Shown: in pieces, positions 37,633-50,090 of the stretch
Layout: every line of letters begins with the position of its first letter
How positions within the stretch are numbered: the first letter of the stretch is position 1
Assembly: GCA_037976565.1 (NCBI GenBank)
Contig: CP137675.1
Location: forward strand, 21,855,529-21,919,528
Source: Mesocentrotus franciscanus
Taxonomy: Eukaryota > Echinodermata > Echinoidea > Camarodonta > Strongylocentrotidae
DNA: 64,000 bases
Direction of reading: 5' to 3'
Made by a program: the position numbers and the translations under genes
The notes under the pieces: generated by a model
Databases searched by the model: none
Told to the model about the DNA's origin: nothing
The model's input: only the letters and a program-made list of their open reading frames with translations

Positions 37633-37938
37633 AAAAAAAAATATAACGTAAGTTTTGAATTGCAAGTTTCTAAGTGGTAATTTGAATTGTGGCTTGGATT
37701 GTTATTCTTACCTCAGTTCACTCTTTCGCATATGTACAGCTAACTCCTGGTAGGAGTTATGAATTACCCTTTTGTCAATCAAGGATGTCAAATTAGTGGT
37801 TATCTGTTGCTTTTACAAGTTAAAATATGTTTTGCAAACTTTGAATAGATGCTTCGACAATCATATGCCTTTAATGTCAGGCTATGATCTTGTTAGATAT
37901 GAAAAAAACTTTTACCTAAAATTTTATTGCTAGCAATA

Positions 37939-37949
37939 TACTACTACTA

Positions 37950-38030
<81 letters not shown>

Positions 38031-38040
38031 TACTACTATA

Positions 38041-38083
<43 letters not shown>

Positions 38084-38316
38084 CACTACTACTATTACTA
38101 CTACTACTACTACCACTACTACTATAACCACTACTACTACTGATACTACCACTACTACCTCTACTACTACTACTACTACTGCTACCATTACTACTACTAC
38201 CACTACTACTACTACAACTACTTCTACTACTACTGCTACTACTACCACTACTACTACTTCTACTACTACCACTACTACTGCTACCTCTACTGTCACTACT
38301 ACTACCACTAATACTG

Positions 38317-38355
<39 letters not shown>

Positions 38356-38356
38356 T
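37939..38356. repeat. (ACT)n array, about 420 bp
   Basis: The longest trinucleotide array of the window. It is pure at about 37960-38030 and then increasingly mixed with ACC, GCT, TCT and ACA triplets. Long Tyr, Leu and Val homopolymer frames on both strands are artefacts. Confidence 0.95.
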
Positions 38357-38400
38357 TGAGTATTATTATTAGTAGTAGTAGTAGTTGTCATGGTAGTAGA
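38357..38400. repeat. Inverted (AGT)n stub
   Basis: Immediately after the (ACT)n, ATTATTATTAGTAGTAGTAG runs on the same strand. AGT is the complement of ACT, so about 16 bp can fold back onto the array end. Confidence 0.8.
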
Positions 38401-38417
38401 TGGTAAGCCTAGAATAT

Positions 38418-38530
38418 AGGAGGAGGAGGGGATGAGAATGAGCAGGTGGAGGAAGAGAAGAAAGGGGAGAAGAATGAGTAGGAAGATGTGGAGAACGAGG
38501 AGGAAGAGGGGGAGGAAGTAGAAAAGGAGT
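38418..38530. repeat. Polypurine tract
   Basis: About 110 bases that are nearly all A and G (AGGAGGAGGGG, GGAAGAGAAGAAAGGGGAGA, GAGGAAGAGGGGGAGGAAG) with a few pyrimidine breaks. Confidence 0.9.
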
Positions 38531-40445
38531 ATAAATCGCAGTAGTAGCATTAGTTTTTTACTAATGGAATAAATCTTATCTCAAATAAGGCGAGAACTCA
38601 TTTGTGTTTTAATATACAGTTGTACAATGCATGACTTGTTTAACTTGTATTACTTGTTTTTTCTTATCCTAATGCATGCCGAATGGAATTTTCCCCGAGT
38701 ATTCTATATAACCATAAATAATAATCGATAGTATTATTGAAATATCTTATATTTTATCCTCTTGCACTTTATTTCCCCTCTCTCTCTAAATGAATAAATC
38801 ATACAAAAAGGCCACTGTATCCTTCACAAAGCTTAATAACAGCCGTTTGCAATCCGGGTCCATCCTTTGTACACGTCTTACGATTTGAACTCCTTTGAGG
38901 ACTTACAAAGGGTAGAAAAGAAAAGGGAAGGAAGATGGCAAGAGATATTTGGAGATATCCGCCCTTCAAAACACAAAAACAAATTCAGAATTGATTTAAA
39001 ACGAATAGCACTGATGCCCCTTTCCTTCGTTCTTAATGACTCCTATTTAGATTTATGGGAGAAAACAGAGCCAAACAGTTTGTATTCATTGAGATTTATT
39101 ATGAGATTGAATGATTGTTCTCCTACAAACCAGTCACAATATGTCACCATTCCCTTGTGGACTCATTTATTACTCTATGGATCGTTTCTGCCCTCTTGCA
39201 ATCTACATGGCGTCTCGAACGGCAGTAACCCATAGATAAAGTACTTCATTTCCTTAAAAATTGTACAACTGTTTATGCTTAAATCTATATTCATTTCTAT
39301 CCTTATTTTTCTCAAAGATGACTGGGTTCAAGGATCTATCCGCTCTATTTGTTTTACTTTTGAAGAAGTGAATAGAGATGTCAAAGGAAATGCAGTTATT
39401 CGTCTAGTAACTAGTTTCACAATTTCGCCGGCGTGTTTTCATTGCCCTGTATTTTCATAACATATCTCAAATTATATAATGTGATACTATTGGAATCATT
39501 GAAAAAGACATATCACGATTTAAGCCTGTGATGTGGAAAGGTTGTTGCCAAAGGTTGTTACCAAGTGTCACGAGTAGACGATAGATAGAAGTAAAGATGA
39601 AAAGGATGTCTTATGAGATTCTTCATGATGATTCAATCTATCATGCTCCTTGAGTTGGGAATACAATTATCCTATGATCGCAACCATTAAGTTGGCATTC
39701 TACCTTTAAACAGATGCCTATCATTATTCCCATCGGCGAGTGGGTGTCATGAACTATGATATTATATATTTCTGTTTGCCTCTTGCGTCATACGAAATAC
39801 AACATGATATCTGATACACACTTTTACAACTTTCAAATTTCCCCCCATACACCTCTGTACCATTCTTATGTAATTTTTTTTCGTCAAAATCAAGATCTGT
39901 TGAGGGATCACTTTAATGAATAGGCAACTGCAATGTTCTCGATACGTTTTGTCCGAATTAAAAAAACATGCGTCTCCATTAAAAATTCTGGCCTCACACA
40001 AAGAACATGATAGTAACTAAAAGTGAACTTTCCTCAATTGCAGGAAACTTGTTTAGGCACCTTACAACACAAAACAATTACACGGCCTGAAATCGGGTTC
40101 AATTACAATTCGGATTAAGGCGTACTGTGTTTAAAAGTAAATAATTCCTGATCATTATCATCATCATCATTATTATAATTGGTATCATTATTATTAGTAT
40201 TATTATCATTTTTACCATTATTATTATTAATAATAGTAGATGTAGTAGCACAGACAGTAGCAGCAGCACCAGCAGCAGCACCAGCGGTAGTAGTAGTAAT
40301 AGTAGTATTGTTATTGATATCATTATCACTACTATTACTAGGGTTCGAATGCCATTTTTGAAATGCCCAAGTCACTCACCTAGGACATAACCTTTACACG
40401 ATGAAGAAATAATACTTCGATATGTTTCTTACTTTCCACAATTAA
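38531..40445. other. No gene seen; mixed trinucleotide tract
   Basis: A 122-codon frame at 38867-39235 (TTG first codon) is the longest non-repeat frame here but shows no domain I recognise. A mixed ATT/AGT/AGC trinucleotide tract lies at 40151-40345. Otherwise unremarkable. Confidence 0.4.
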
Positions 40446-40832
40446 AGGGAAAGACCAGTATTGGGAACCAAATAAAAAAAAAATTGAAATGGAAGCTGTT
40501 ATTACCAATCATGTGAAAGAATATGTTTGTACTAATACGTGATGATAACAATTTTGCTGGGAAACCGCCTATTAATTGATATATTTGGTAAATTATTATA
40601 TCTACTGGGACCAAATAGATATCGCGCATGTGGTCGTGTATTCCCATATACATCTTTCTGTGTACAGTGCTGGTAACTTTACCAAGACTGGGCCAAATTT
40701 CTTATCATTTTGATGATTCCAGAACCTTGCAGTACACACCGATACTTATATGCTAGATGATCAACCTTTTCTGATCGATTTCACAACGTTTCTTTCACAA
40801 TGCAATCGCATGACCAGAACTGGCCTTTATCT
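40446..40832. mobile_element. TTAA-type MITE, family A, copy 2
   Basis: A 387-bp element with intact TTAA on both sides (40442-40445 and 40833-40836). The left end AGGGAAAGACCAGT is inverted at the right as ACTGGCCTTTATCT. It is collinear with copy 1 (5099-5495) in the same orientation, including CTGTGTACAGTGCT and AGAACCTTGCAGTACACACC. Its ends are better preserved than those of copy 1. No ORF is supported. Confidence 0.88.
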
Positions 40833-42107
40833 TTAAAGATGGCGTTTTTTAACGGAAAGTAAGACAGGCAGGGATCAATGACATCTTAAAGATGAACTGT
40901 TTGACATTTTGCCCGGATAAGACATCGGGTCTCTGCTGACATGCGACCTAATAAACACAAACACTGCAAGTGTCATCTTAAAATGGTGGTCGCATTGGGA
41001 GACTCCATCTGTCTCAGCTCATTGGATCGGATAGCATCTCTTCAGGGAACACCCAAAAAATATTGCTTCAAGTCCGTCAACCTCTGTTTCTAGAGGGTTG
41101 TCGATCTATACTGTCATCGCGTTTTGATCTCTCAACGTTGGAGGATCGTCTGAATTCCATCTTATTTATTTTACTTGCTTCTCTTGAGATTGCCTTACGA
41201 AGCAGCAGCGAGTGATATTAGATTATCATGGACGTACTATGTTGTATTTCTGTTTACATCTCTAGCTAAACATTGCTGAGAAAGGGAATTACTTGATAAT
41301 AGTGCTTTACTGGAATGCGCTCTAACGGAAGACGAAAAACAAACAAAAATGTTAACCATTAAGTGTATAATTTCATGATCTAATATGATTTGGGCACTGC
41401 TTTTCATAGTCCGTAACCTATTCGCACTACTTAGTAGACTGATTTAACTATTTTTGCGAAGATGTATTAAGAGATAATAAAAAAGGGATTTCTCAAATTC
41501 AATTCTCTCCAGGTTCGGGGAGGGGCATATGCGCAAACAAAATCCCAGATTTCTATTGTCCGCGGGCACTCTGGCGGCACTTTCAGTTTTTTCTTTTGGG
41601 GGGATTAGGAAGAAAGAAAATCGGGATTGTTTTATCGCGGGAATCATGCTGGCTGTCAAAAGACATTGGAAATTGACATTTAAGCACTTTAACAGGCTAA
41701 TATTGAATATTTTTCTTAGTTCTGGACTGCTTCAGTTTCGGCCTTCTGGATCCGCCTGTAACTTCTTTTCTCACAGATTGATAGATGGAATTTTGTTTCA
41801 TCTGTATTAATGAAAACAAAAAGGGTTGCTCTGGATTGTTTAGGTTATCCGGTACATCCGTGCTATTGGATGAATCAAACACTCTGTTGAGGATTGCATC
41901 TGAAGATTTTTTTTTTAAACCATGAGATAATACTAAACATCATCAAAATAGAGGCCGATCAACTCTCTCTTTTTACTTTGTGTCTGTCTCCTACTTTTCC
42001 ATGCCATGATAGAGTGATCAGTGAACTTGGGATCAGGCGCTCTAGCTAGACTAAATACCCTCCGGATATAAATTCACCGCATTTCCCACTTTGCTCCTCC
42101 CCCTGGA
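40833..42107. other. No gene seen
   Basis: Ordinary DNA. A 93-codon frame at 41529-41810 and its antisense partner carry no recognisable domain. Confidence 0.45.
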
Positions 42108-42208
42108 TAGAGAGAGAAAGAGAGAAAGAGGGAAAGGGAGAAAGAGAGAGAGAGAGAGAGATGGAGAGAGAGAGAGATGGAGAGATGACGAGGCAGACAC
42201 ACATAGAC

Positions 42209-42239
<31 letters not shown>

Positions 42240-42293
42240 GTAGAGACTGAGAGATACATAGGTAGAGATAGAGAAAGAGGGAAAGAGAGAGAA
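42108..42293. repeat. Long imperfect (GA)n / (GATA)n block
   Basis: AGAGAGAAAG, GAGAGATGGAGAG and GATAGAGAGAGA words over about 185 bp, all purine-rich on the + strand. The 176- and 93-codon minus-strand frames are Ser/Leu translations of this block. Confidence 0.9.
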
Positions 42294-45200
42294 TTAGACA
42301 CATGCCATGACATAGACAGAGACTCAAACCGTGAGTAAGATCGAGAAAAAAATAGACATTCGAACAAAGAAAAACAAATTAAAAGATATGTGTCATACAA
42401 TGCGAAATCGGAAACTATATCTATATTTGAAATAATTAGCAAAACATCATTTTGGTAAGATTGTGTACATATATGTTGATGGTTTTGATAGAGAATCTTT
42501 TTTTGATACTGACATTTCAAGAAGATGTATTTCATATTTTTCAAGAGGGGACCGAAAGTAACGTGCAAGTAGGCAACGGAACTTCGGGCGGGGCCGAGGG
42601 ACAAATGCCTTCGATATTTCGTTTAAATGGAGGAGGGTTCTTCGAAAAAGTTATGTTGGAGTCGTGAGGAGGGAGGGTCAGCAAAGTTGTTCTCACGATA
42701 TTCGCTTCATGCGTGTAGCCGGATATTAGACGTACGGCTAAGAGTCAGACGTAAAAACAACAGTATCGTTAACTCTGATAAACAAGCCTGCAGTCATTCG
42801 AAGCATACGGTTTCTAATGTCACATGAGAATGGTGATCACTCGGGTGTATATATGCTCTTTTGTAGCGCGAGGAATCGTACAAACGAGTCACGTATATCA
42901 TCGGCCCATCACACCATCTAACTCCCATCATCTACCAACCATAACATAGCATGCATTCAACAACCCGGCTCAATAACGAGTTGCCATGGCAATCAACTAA
43001 CACAGAGTGGTAAATAATCCAAACTACTTCATCTGGTCTGCAAGTCATGTGTGCGCATAGGTTTCCCTCTGTCTCTCTTTGTAAATGGCCTACTTCACAG
43101 ATCTACTGTAACTGTTAGTCGGCTTCAAAGATTAGTCATGTGACGCTTACACCACGTTTATGTGGCGAAATAACGAATCTTTCCGACAGAGGATGTGAAT
43201 AAGAATGAGTTGTTACTTCGGGAGATAGATTTTTAAAAAAAATCGTTAATCAAATAATCTAAACAGAAATGAATGTAAGTCCTTTTCCAAGACTTTTTCC
43301 CAGATGGACGTTTTCGCATTGTCCGTCGAAAGATGATATTAACAGCCTAAATGTGGTTTGATACACCTTTTTGCCAAGTAGGCGCAAGAGGAAATAAAAA
43401 TAAAATTCTTTTTATAAAGACAAGAGGTTTTAAATGCTTTTGAATAATTAGGTCTTTGAAAAAAGGCTACTTGCTACTTCTATTGCACCAAGTTGTCACT
43501 TTAGGTGAAACCCCAGGCATACAAGCTTGTCACGATTTGGATGGGTCTGAAGAGGGTCCCATACGGAGAAATTGAAATCATGCACGTTATTGTGCTAACC
43601 GCTTTTTAGAGCATCCTTTCCATTCTTCAGAATGTTTAACCCACAATTCAATGCTCCTCAAGATTCTTGATCTTCATAGACTGTACCCCCAGAAGAATGT
43701 AACCCGACACACCCTAGCCGTGTCTTTGATGCTCCACAGGACAAAAGGGTTCTCTTTCTCTGCTTACATGTACACGGTTCAATAAGGCATTTATCTTGTT
43801 GAGAAGTTTACATTAGACACAAAACCGAGTACGAAAAATAGACACATCAGATATTCAGGTTTGAGGTGAGGAGAGTTCCATTTGCCAAGAAATCGCAACC
43901 GTCTGAAATCGTTCCACGCTGCTCGAACTTTGCGAAGCATCACAAGCGTATATACGGACCTAATTTTGTTGGAGGCTGACATCTGTCATTTGTCTGCTGC
44001 CCGAATTCAAACCTTCGCGTTTATGAAATTGTGACTATGTATTCTAGTGGCAAAGTAATTTTGTCGTTAAAGTTACATTAAAGATCAGGTTCATTGATTT
44101 TAAAAACTAACTTTATTGTCATTATTGCAAAGGTAACACTTTGATTTGACAAGGTTATCAAAATTCCATGCTCGGAAACATTCGAAGTAATGATTATTAT
44201 GAATTACAAAACTCTTAAATACAGCCCCGACATAGCACCTGAAATGCTCTCCGATCGCTGCTGAGATGTGTGACGTCACATGTTGAACATGATTTGCACA
44301 AGCAGACGATGTCCCATGACATCTCACACATTTTCAGTGCCTGTTTCGTCGTCTTTCTTCAGTTATTTCTCTTACTTCACTACCGTCAGACTAAATGTTT
44401 AATCTATTGCCTCACTCTAAACCCCGCGCATGGTATTATTTTGATGAAAAATGCAGCGATAAAAAAATTAAGGAATCCGTCGCTTGTAAACAAAATAAGA
44501 CGGCATTGTATTTTCAGCTGCATACACCGCGGTATGTTCGGCGTTTCAAGAGGGAACAAATGCGTCCATGCTTTCATTCCTGGGGGTTTTAAATTTGAAA
44601 GTGTGGTTTCTTTGATTGTTCATTAACCCCTATCATGTGTATTTACAAACAAAATAATTTAGTTATCAGAATCGGGGTCATATCCCTTTTTGAATGGTGT
44701 AAAATTCCATCACATTTATATAGACTAAACTCATTATAATTTGAGAAATAATAGCATTGCAATTATGTTCATTCTTTATGGTCTGCTTGGGCAGGATTGG
44801 TTCATATTGTGACGGCATTAAAACATCGTTATTTTTCTGGCGAATCTCTCGCATATCCCAGATGCTATGGAGGTGGTTTTATTTGTATTTTTATAAATCA
44901 TCCGATTTGTAGTTGACCTACAACTTGTACGATGGCCATCTATTAGCTTACCAGTTTCTAGTAATATGTTATTTGCCATATTTGTGATTTTCTTTGAACC
45001 CGCACTTTAAGATAAACAGGCCAAAAGCAACAAAACACGTCACTTCGCTGCCCCAAAATTAGGTAACAGTTGCCCGAATATCGGTTCCTACAAAATTCTC
45101 TGAGGGGGAGGGGGGTGGGGGCTGTGGCTGGTGCTGCAACCCCCTCAGCCCCATCCTCGTTCCTCTGGGATTCATTGCACTGAGAGGTCAATTTCAATCT

Positions 45201-47101
45201 AATGAACCTTCTTCGTGTCATGTCCTTCGTAAAATACACCCGAGGACATAACATTTACATGAACTCTCCTTCACTTTCCCTCTTTTCTCTTTACCATGTT
45301 TTTCTTCATCAATCAGTCATTCCCTTAATTTCTTCTATGTGGCCTTGTCTTTCCTCGTTGTCTTACTCACTAGCTCTCCCTGTATCCCTTCTCATTAATC
45401 ACACGATGCATTCGAACATCTTATGTCCTCCATGATGCACCAGATGGGGTTTGGGTGGGAGGGGGTGCTATAGCGCCTGTGAAAACTTTAAACTTACCTT
45501 TATTCGGGCAACTGATATTCGGCAGCAATTCAGGCAACGATGTGGTCTACCAATTTTGTACTGTTACTATATTTTCATGACAAAATAGTTTTTCACTAAA
45601 ATAGTGTCAAGGCTTAGGCTCCTCGCCGAATTCAGGATAAAAATACAAGGTTAATATTGGGGCAAGAAATGTAAATTCTCTTGTATGCGGCTATGCTAAC
45701 TTAAACATTTACTTATAAATGCTATGTAACTCGCTGTATTTTAGTTAATAAGAGTTGTATGTTATGTTCCATGTTCTTCACAGGGTTATCTCTGATAGCC
45801 ACTATAAAAATAATAAGACAACATTGTACCGATAAAGCTTAAAAAGTAAATAAAAAAATAATAATAATAATTAACGAAGCTAGGATGGTTCATTTATTTG
45901 TATGTATAAAATGATTTTGTTAACCCTCTGTCTCGATTTCTTAGTATAGAATCCTGTAAACACAGCAGCCGAAATGTAGTCTACTCCGAAGCGAAAACCT
46001 CATGAGTGCTTGTATTAATTTGGAGATGATGTGTTGTGTTAGCAATGATTAATATATCCATTCAATAAATGGCAATGAAAAAAAAAATGGGTATTTGTTT
46101 CCTTCATGGTTGCAAAGTATTCGGTTGCTTCATGTATTAAAAAAAGAATATCGCATAACAATAGTATCGGGTGTTAATACTAGTTTTTGTGTGTGACAGG
46201 TGTTCCGTGGGGTTCTTCTTTTCGTCTCTTCTTCTTGTGTGTGTGTTCGTTTGTCCTAGTTCTTTTCATCACATGCTGTTATTCACTGTTTTTGCCCATG
46301 TATTATTTGTATCTAGAATGGATTGGCATGTTTTTTTTTAAATATTGTTTACGGCACTCTCACCACAAGCGTATGCTTTAGCGAAGTTGCTACCTGTAAA
46401 TTATTTTCACTGTATTTATTCGAACATGCAAAAAACAAATGTTTACTTGAAATGAAATAAAATGAAATACTGGAAATATCAATTCATCTACAGGCCTATG
46501 CCTATGACATTAGTCATACTCCGGTGATGGAGAAAAAATAATAACCAATAAATAATTCACAAGATAATGATACTTGAAATTCGTTTTCAACGGTTGCCTT
46601 GTAATATGGGTAGGACTGTCACATGCATAATTTAAACAATTACGATGGGAGACAGTGTGATGAATCCGCGATTGGTGTGTCTCCTTAAACCCGTTAACGA
46701 CTTCCAACTAAGACATGTCCGAAAGGATTATCAATCAGGATCTTTGTAAATCGACCTTGAACTCTAACCGTGGGTGAAGCTATAAATTGCTTCAATTTAT
46801 ATCCATTCTCCCACTCTCTCCAGGCAACAACAGATTATTCCTTGCAAAAGTATAACGTCCAATAATGTCAATGACTATCCAAATGCGATATGTGTTATAT
46901 CCAATAATTAATCCTCTTGGTTTTTAGTATGTTCGGTAAATGATGTGTGAAATGAACCTATAGCAAAATACACGATGTGATCGGAAGATATCTGATAGTC
47001 ATATTACTTATATTAACCATGGTCTTTTAAAATACATCCACAGATGCGTGTGTGAGGGTTGTGTGCGTAATTGGGTGCATGTCTGCGTGCCCGTGAGGGC
47101 A
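42294..47101. other. No gene seen
   Basis: AT-rich DNA with a CRE at 44271-44278. Two stretches end in A-rich runs that could be old retroposon 3' ends (45700-45875, ending AATAAAAAAATAATAATAAT, and 46390-46470, with GAAATGAAATAAAATG). A G-rich patch lies at about 45105-45125. No ORF is recognisable. Confidence 0.4.
44271..44278. promoter_or_regulatory. CRE consensus TGACGTCA within a 12-bp palindrome
   Basis: TGTGACGTCACA is a perfect 12-bp palindrome containing the CREB/ATF site. It is followed by TGTTGAACA, which itself loosely resembles a nuclear-receptor half-site pair. No promoter is evident. Confidence 0.3.
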
Positions 47102-47105
47102 TTAA

Positions 47106-47427
47106 AGGGCCCCTGCCATCCAAATGCAAGTTTATTCCTGTTGGTGTGTAGTCCTGCATACATATCTTATTTTGATATGTAAACTTCTGAATGTGTTTCA
47201 TTGATTTTGAAATATTTTTTGTAATATTTTTTTTCGAACTTGCTAAGCTGCACCCTAAACATCCTCCAGATCTCATTCCCTTGTGACATCATCTGTTAGT
47301 CATCAATGAGATAACTTGAGAAAGTGGTATGTAACTTTGCCAAAGTTGACCATACATATCAAAATATGAGATGTATGCAGGAGTACACACCAACAGGAAT
47401 ACAACTGTATTTGTCCCTCTACGGTTC
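47106..47427. mobile_element. TTAA-type MITE, family C, internally deleted copy
   Basis: Starts TTAA|AGGGCCCCTGCCATCC and follows the left arm of the intact element at 52872-53610 for about 250 bp (e.g. TGTGACATCATCTGTTAGTC, TTGCCAAAGTTGACCA). It then jumps directly into the outer right arm (ACATATCAAAATATGAGATG, CAACAGGAATACA). The final 15 or so bases and the right TTAA are degraded. The spacer and inner right arm are missing. Confidence 0.8.
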
Positions 47428-47984
47428 TTTCGGGGGAAAAATAGAAACTGCAAAGTGGAGACTACGATGTATAAACCAGATGTTCATAGATGTGCAAGGT
47501 TCAGATTGTTTGAATTGGGAAAGATCCGTTGAGCCAAAGTTATTAACCTGGTTATATAGCGTTCTTGAACTGTCAAGAAAAAAGAGGTGTCTAGGAAGCT
47601 ATCATGCTCTGGAAAGACCAGCAATTTAATGACGCTGATATAAATTACACTAAGATGAAATGACGCCGAAGGATGGAATAATGGAAGGATGAAACTAATG
47701 AAATCAAATTGATGATATTTGTAATGACATCCATTGTAATGAGTCAATCTGTTTGGCGCCAATTATTCAAATGTTGAATAATTACTAAATACTAACTAAT
47801 AATACGTATTTAAGGCAATACGTACAGCGTGTCCGAAATGTTTATAACATTTTGTACAGCCCTTACTAGTCTATTCATTAAAATATAGTACGTTAATAAT
47901 ATTCAATTATTGTCTTGGTAGTTTATGTTGATATTGTATTTTTTTTTAGACATTTAAGTCTTTTCGATTTCATTCTGCAGACCA

Positions 47985-50090
47985 CCCAAATAAGTGTGTT
48001 CATATCTTTGCATGATCCAATAGCTCGTGTGGTAGTGTGTTCATATCTTTGTATGATCCAATAGCTCGTGCGGTAGTGTGTTCATATCTTTGTATGATCC
48101 AATAGCTCGTGCGGTAGTGTGTCCATATCTTTGTATGATCCAATAGCTCGTGTGGTAGTGTGTTCATATCTTTGTATGATCCAATAGCTCGTGTGGTAGT
48201 GTGTTCATATCTGTGTATGATCCAATAGCTCGTGTGGTAGTGTGTTCATATCTTTGTATGATCCAATAGCTCGTGCGGTAGTGTGTTCATATCTTTGTAT
48301 GATCCAATAGCTCGTGCGGTAGTGTGTTCATATCTTTGTATGATCCAATAGCTCGTGCGGTAGTGTGTTCATATCTTTGTATGATCCAATAGCTCGTGCG
48401 GTAGTGTGTTCATATCTTTGTATGATCCAATAGCTCGTGCGGTAGTGTGTTCATATCTTTGTATGATCCAATAGCTCGTGTGGTAGTGTGTTCATATCTT
48501 TGCAAGATACCATTGTCCGTGGGATAGTGTGTTCATTTCTTTGTGTGAATACCATTGCTCGTGTGGTAGTGTGTTCATATCTTTGTATGCTACCATAAAT
48601 CGTGTGGTAGTGTGTTCATATCTTTGTATGCTACCATAGCTCGAGTGGTAGTGTGCTCATATCTTGGTATGATACCATAGCTCGTGGGGTAGTGTGTTCA
48701 TATCTTTGTATGCTACCATAGCTCGTGCGGTAGTGTGTTCATATCTTTGTATGATCCAATAGCTCGTGCGGTAGTGTGTTCATATCTGTGTATGATCCAA
48801 TAGCTCGTGCGGTAGTGTGTTCATATCTTTGTATGATCCAATAGCTCGTGCGGTAGTGTGTTCATATCTGTGTATGATCCAATAGCTCGTGCGGTAGTGT
48901 GTTCATATCTTTGTATGATCCAATAGCTCGTGCGGTAGTGTGTTCATATCTTTGTATGATCCAATAGCTCGTGCGGTAGTGTGTTCATATCTTTGTATGA
49001 TCCAATAGCTCGTGCGGTAGTGTGTTCATATCTGTGTATGATCCAATAGCTCGTGCGGTAGTGTGTTCATATCTTTGTATGATCCAATAGCTCGTGCGGT
49101 AGTGTGTTCATATCTTTGTATGATCCAATAGCTCGTGCGGTAGTGTGTTCATATCTGTGTATGATCCAATAGCTCGTGCGGTAGTGTGTTCATATCTTTG
49201 TATGATCCAATAGCTCGTGCGGTAGTGTGTTCATATCTTTGTATGATCCAATAGCTCGTGCGGTAGTGTGTTCATATCTTTGTATGATCCAATAGCTCGT
49301 GTGGTAGTGTGTTCATATCTTTGCAAGATACCATTGTCCGTGGGATAGTGTGTTCATATCTTTGTGTGAATACCATTGCTCGTGTGGTAGTGTTCATATC
49401 TTGGTATGATACCATAGCTCGTGTGGTAGTTTGTTCATATCTTTGTATGCTACCATAAATCGTGTGGTAGTGTGTTCATATCTTTGTATGATACCATAGC
49501 TCGTGTGGTAGTGTGTTCATATCTTTGTATGCTACCATAGCTCGTGCGGTAGTGTGTTCATATCTTTGTATGATCCAATAGCTCGTGCGGTAGTGTGTTC
49601 ATATCTGTGTATGATCCAATAGCTCGTGCGGTAGTGTGTTCATATCTTTGTATGATCCAATAGCTCGTGCGGTAGTGTGTTCATATCTGTGTATGATCCA
49701 ATAGCTCGTGCGGTAGTGTGTTCATATCTTTGTATGATCCAATTGCTCGTGCGGTAGTGTGTTCATATCTTTGTATGATCCAATAGCTCGTGCGGTAGTG
49801 TGTTCATATCTTTGTATGATCCAATAGCTCGTGTGGTAGTGTGTTCATATCTTTGCAACATACCATTGTCCGTGGGATAGTGTGCTCATATCTTTGTGTG
49901 AATACCATTGCTCGTGTGGTAGTGTGCTCATATCTGTGTATGTTACATAGCTCGTGTGGTAGTGTGTTCATATCCGTGTATGATACCATAGCTCGTGTGG
50001 TAGTGTGTTCATATCTTTCTATGCTATCATAAATCGTGTGGTAGTGTGTTTATATCTTTGTGTGATACCATATTATTACTCTCATGGTAG
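47985..50090. repeat. 41-bp minisatellite, about 50 units, higher-order structure
   Basis: The unit contains TGTGTTCATATCTTTGTATG and ATCCAATAGCTCGTGCGGTA. Unit types recur: a majority ATCCAATAG type, an ATACCATAG type, an ATGCTACCATAAATCG type and a TGCAAGATACCATTGTCCG type. The last marks block boundaries at about 48501, 49322 and 49854. The offset from 48501 to 49322 is about 820 bp, i.e. 20 units, and the alternating CTTTG/CTGTG pattern after each boundary is reproduced. The third block is shorter (about 13 units). Degenerate units continue to about 50245. No spacers are present, so this is not CRISPR-like. Confidence 0.95.

Noticed and set aside
38867..39235. 122-codon ORF as a gene
   Set aside because: It needs a TTG start, shows no domain I recognise, and has no splice or promoter context. 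Frames of this length are expected by chance in 64 kb.
42046..42604. 176- and 93-codon Ser/Leu-rich minus-strand ORFs as membrane proteins
   Set aside because: Apparent hydrophobic segments come from the (GA)n block read on the CT strand. The same holds near 12573-13213 and 21425-21658.
47985..50090. CRISPR array
   Set aside because: Units are contiguous head-to-tail without unique spacers, and the host DNA is clearly eukaryotic in style.
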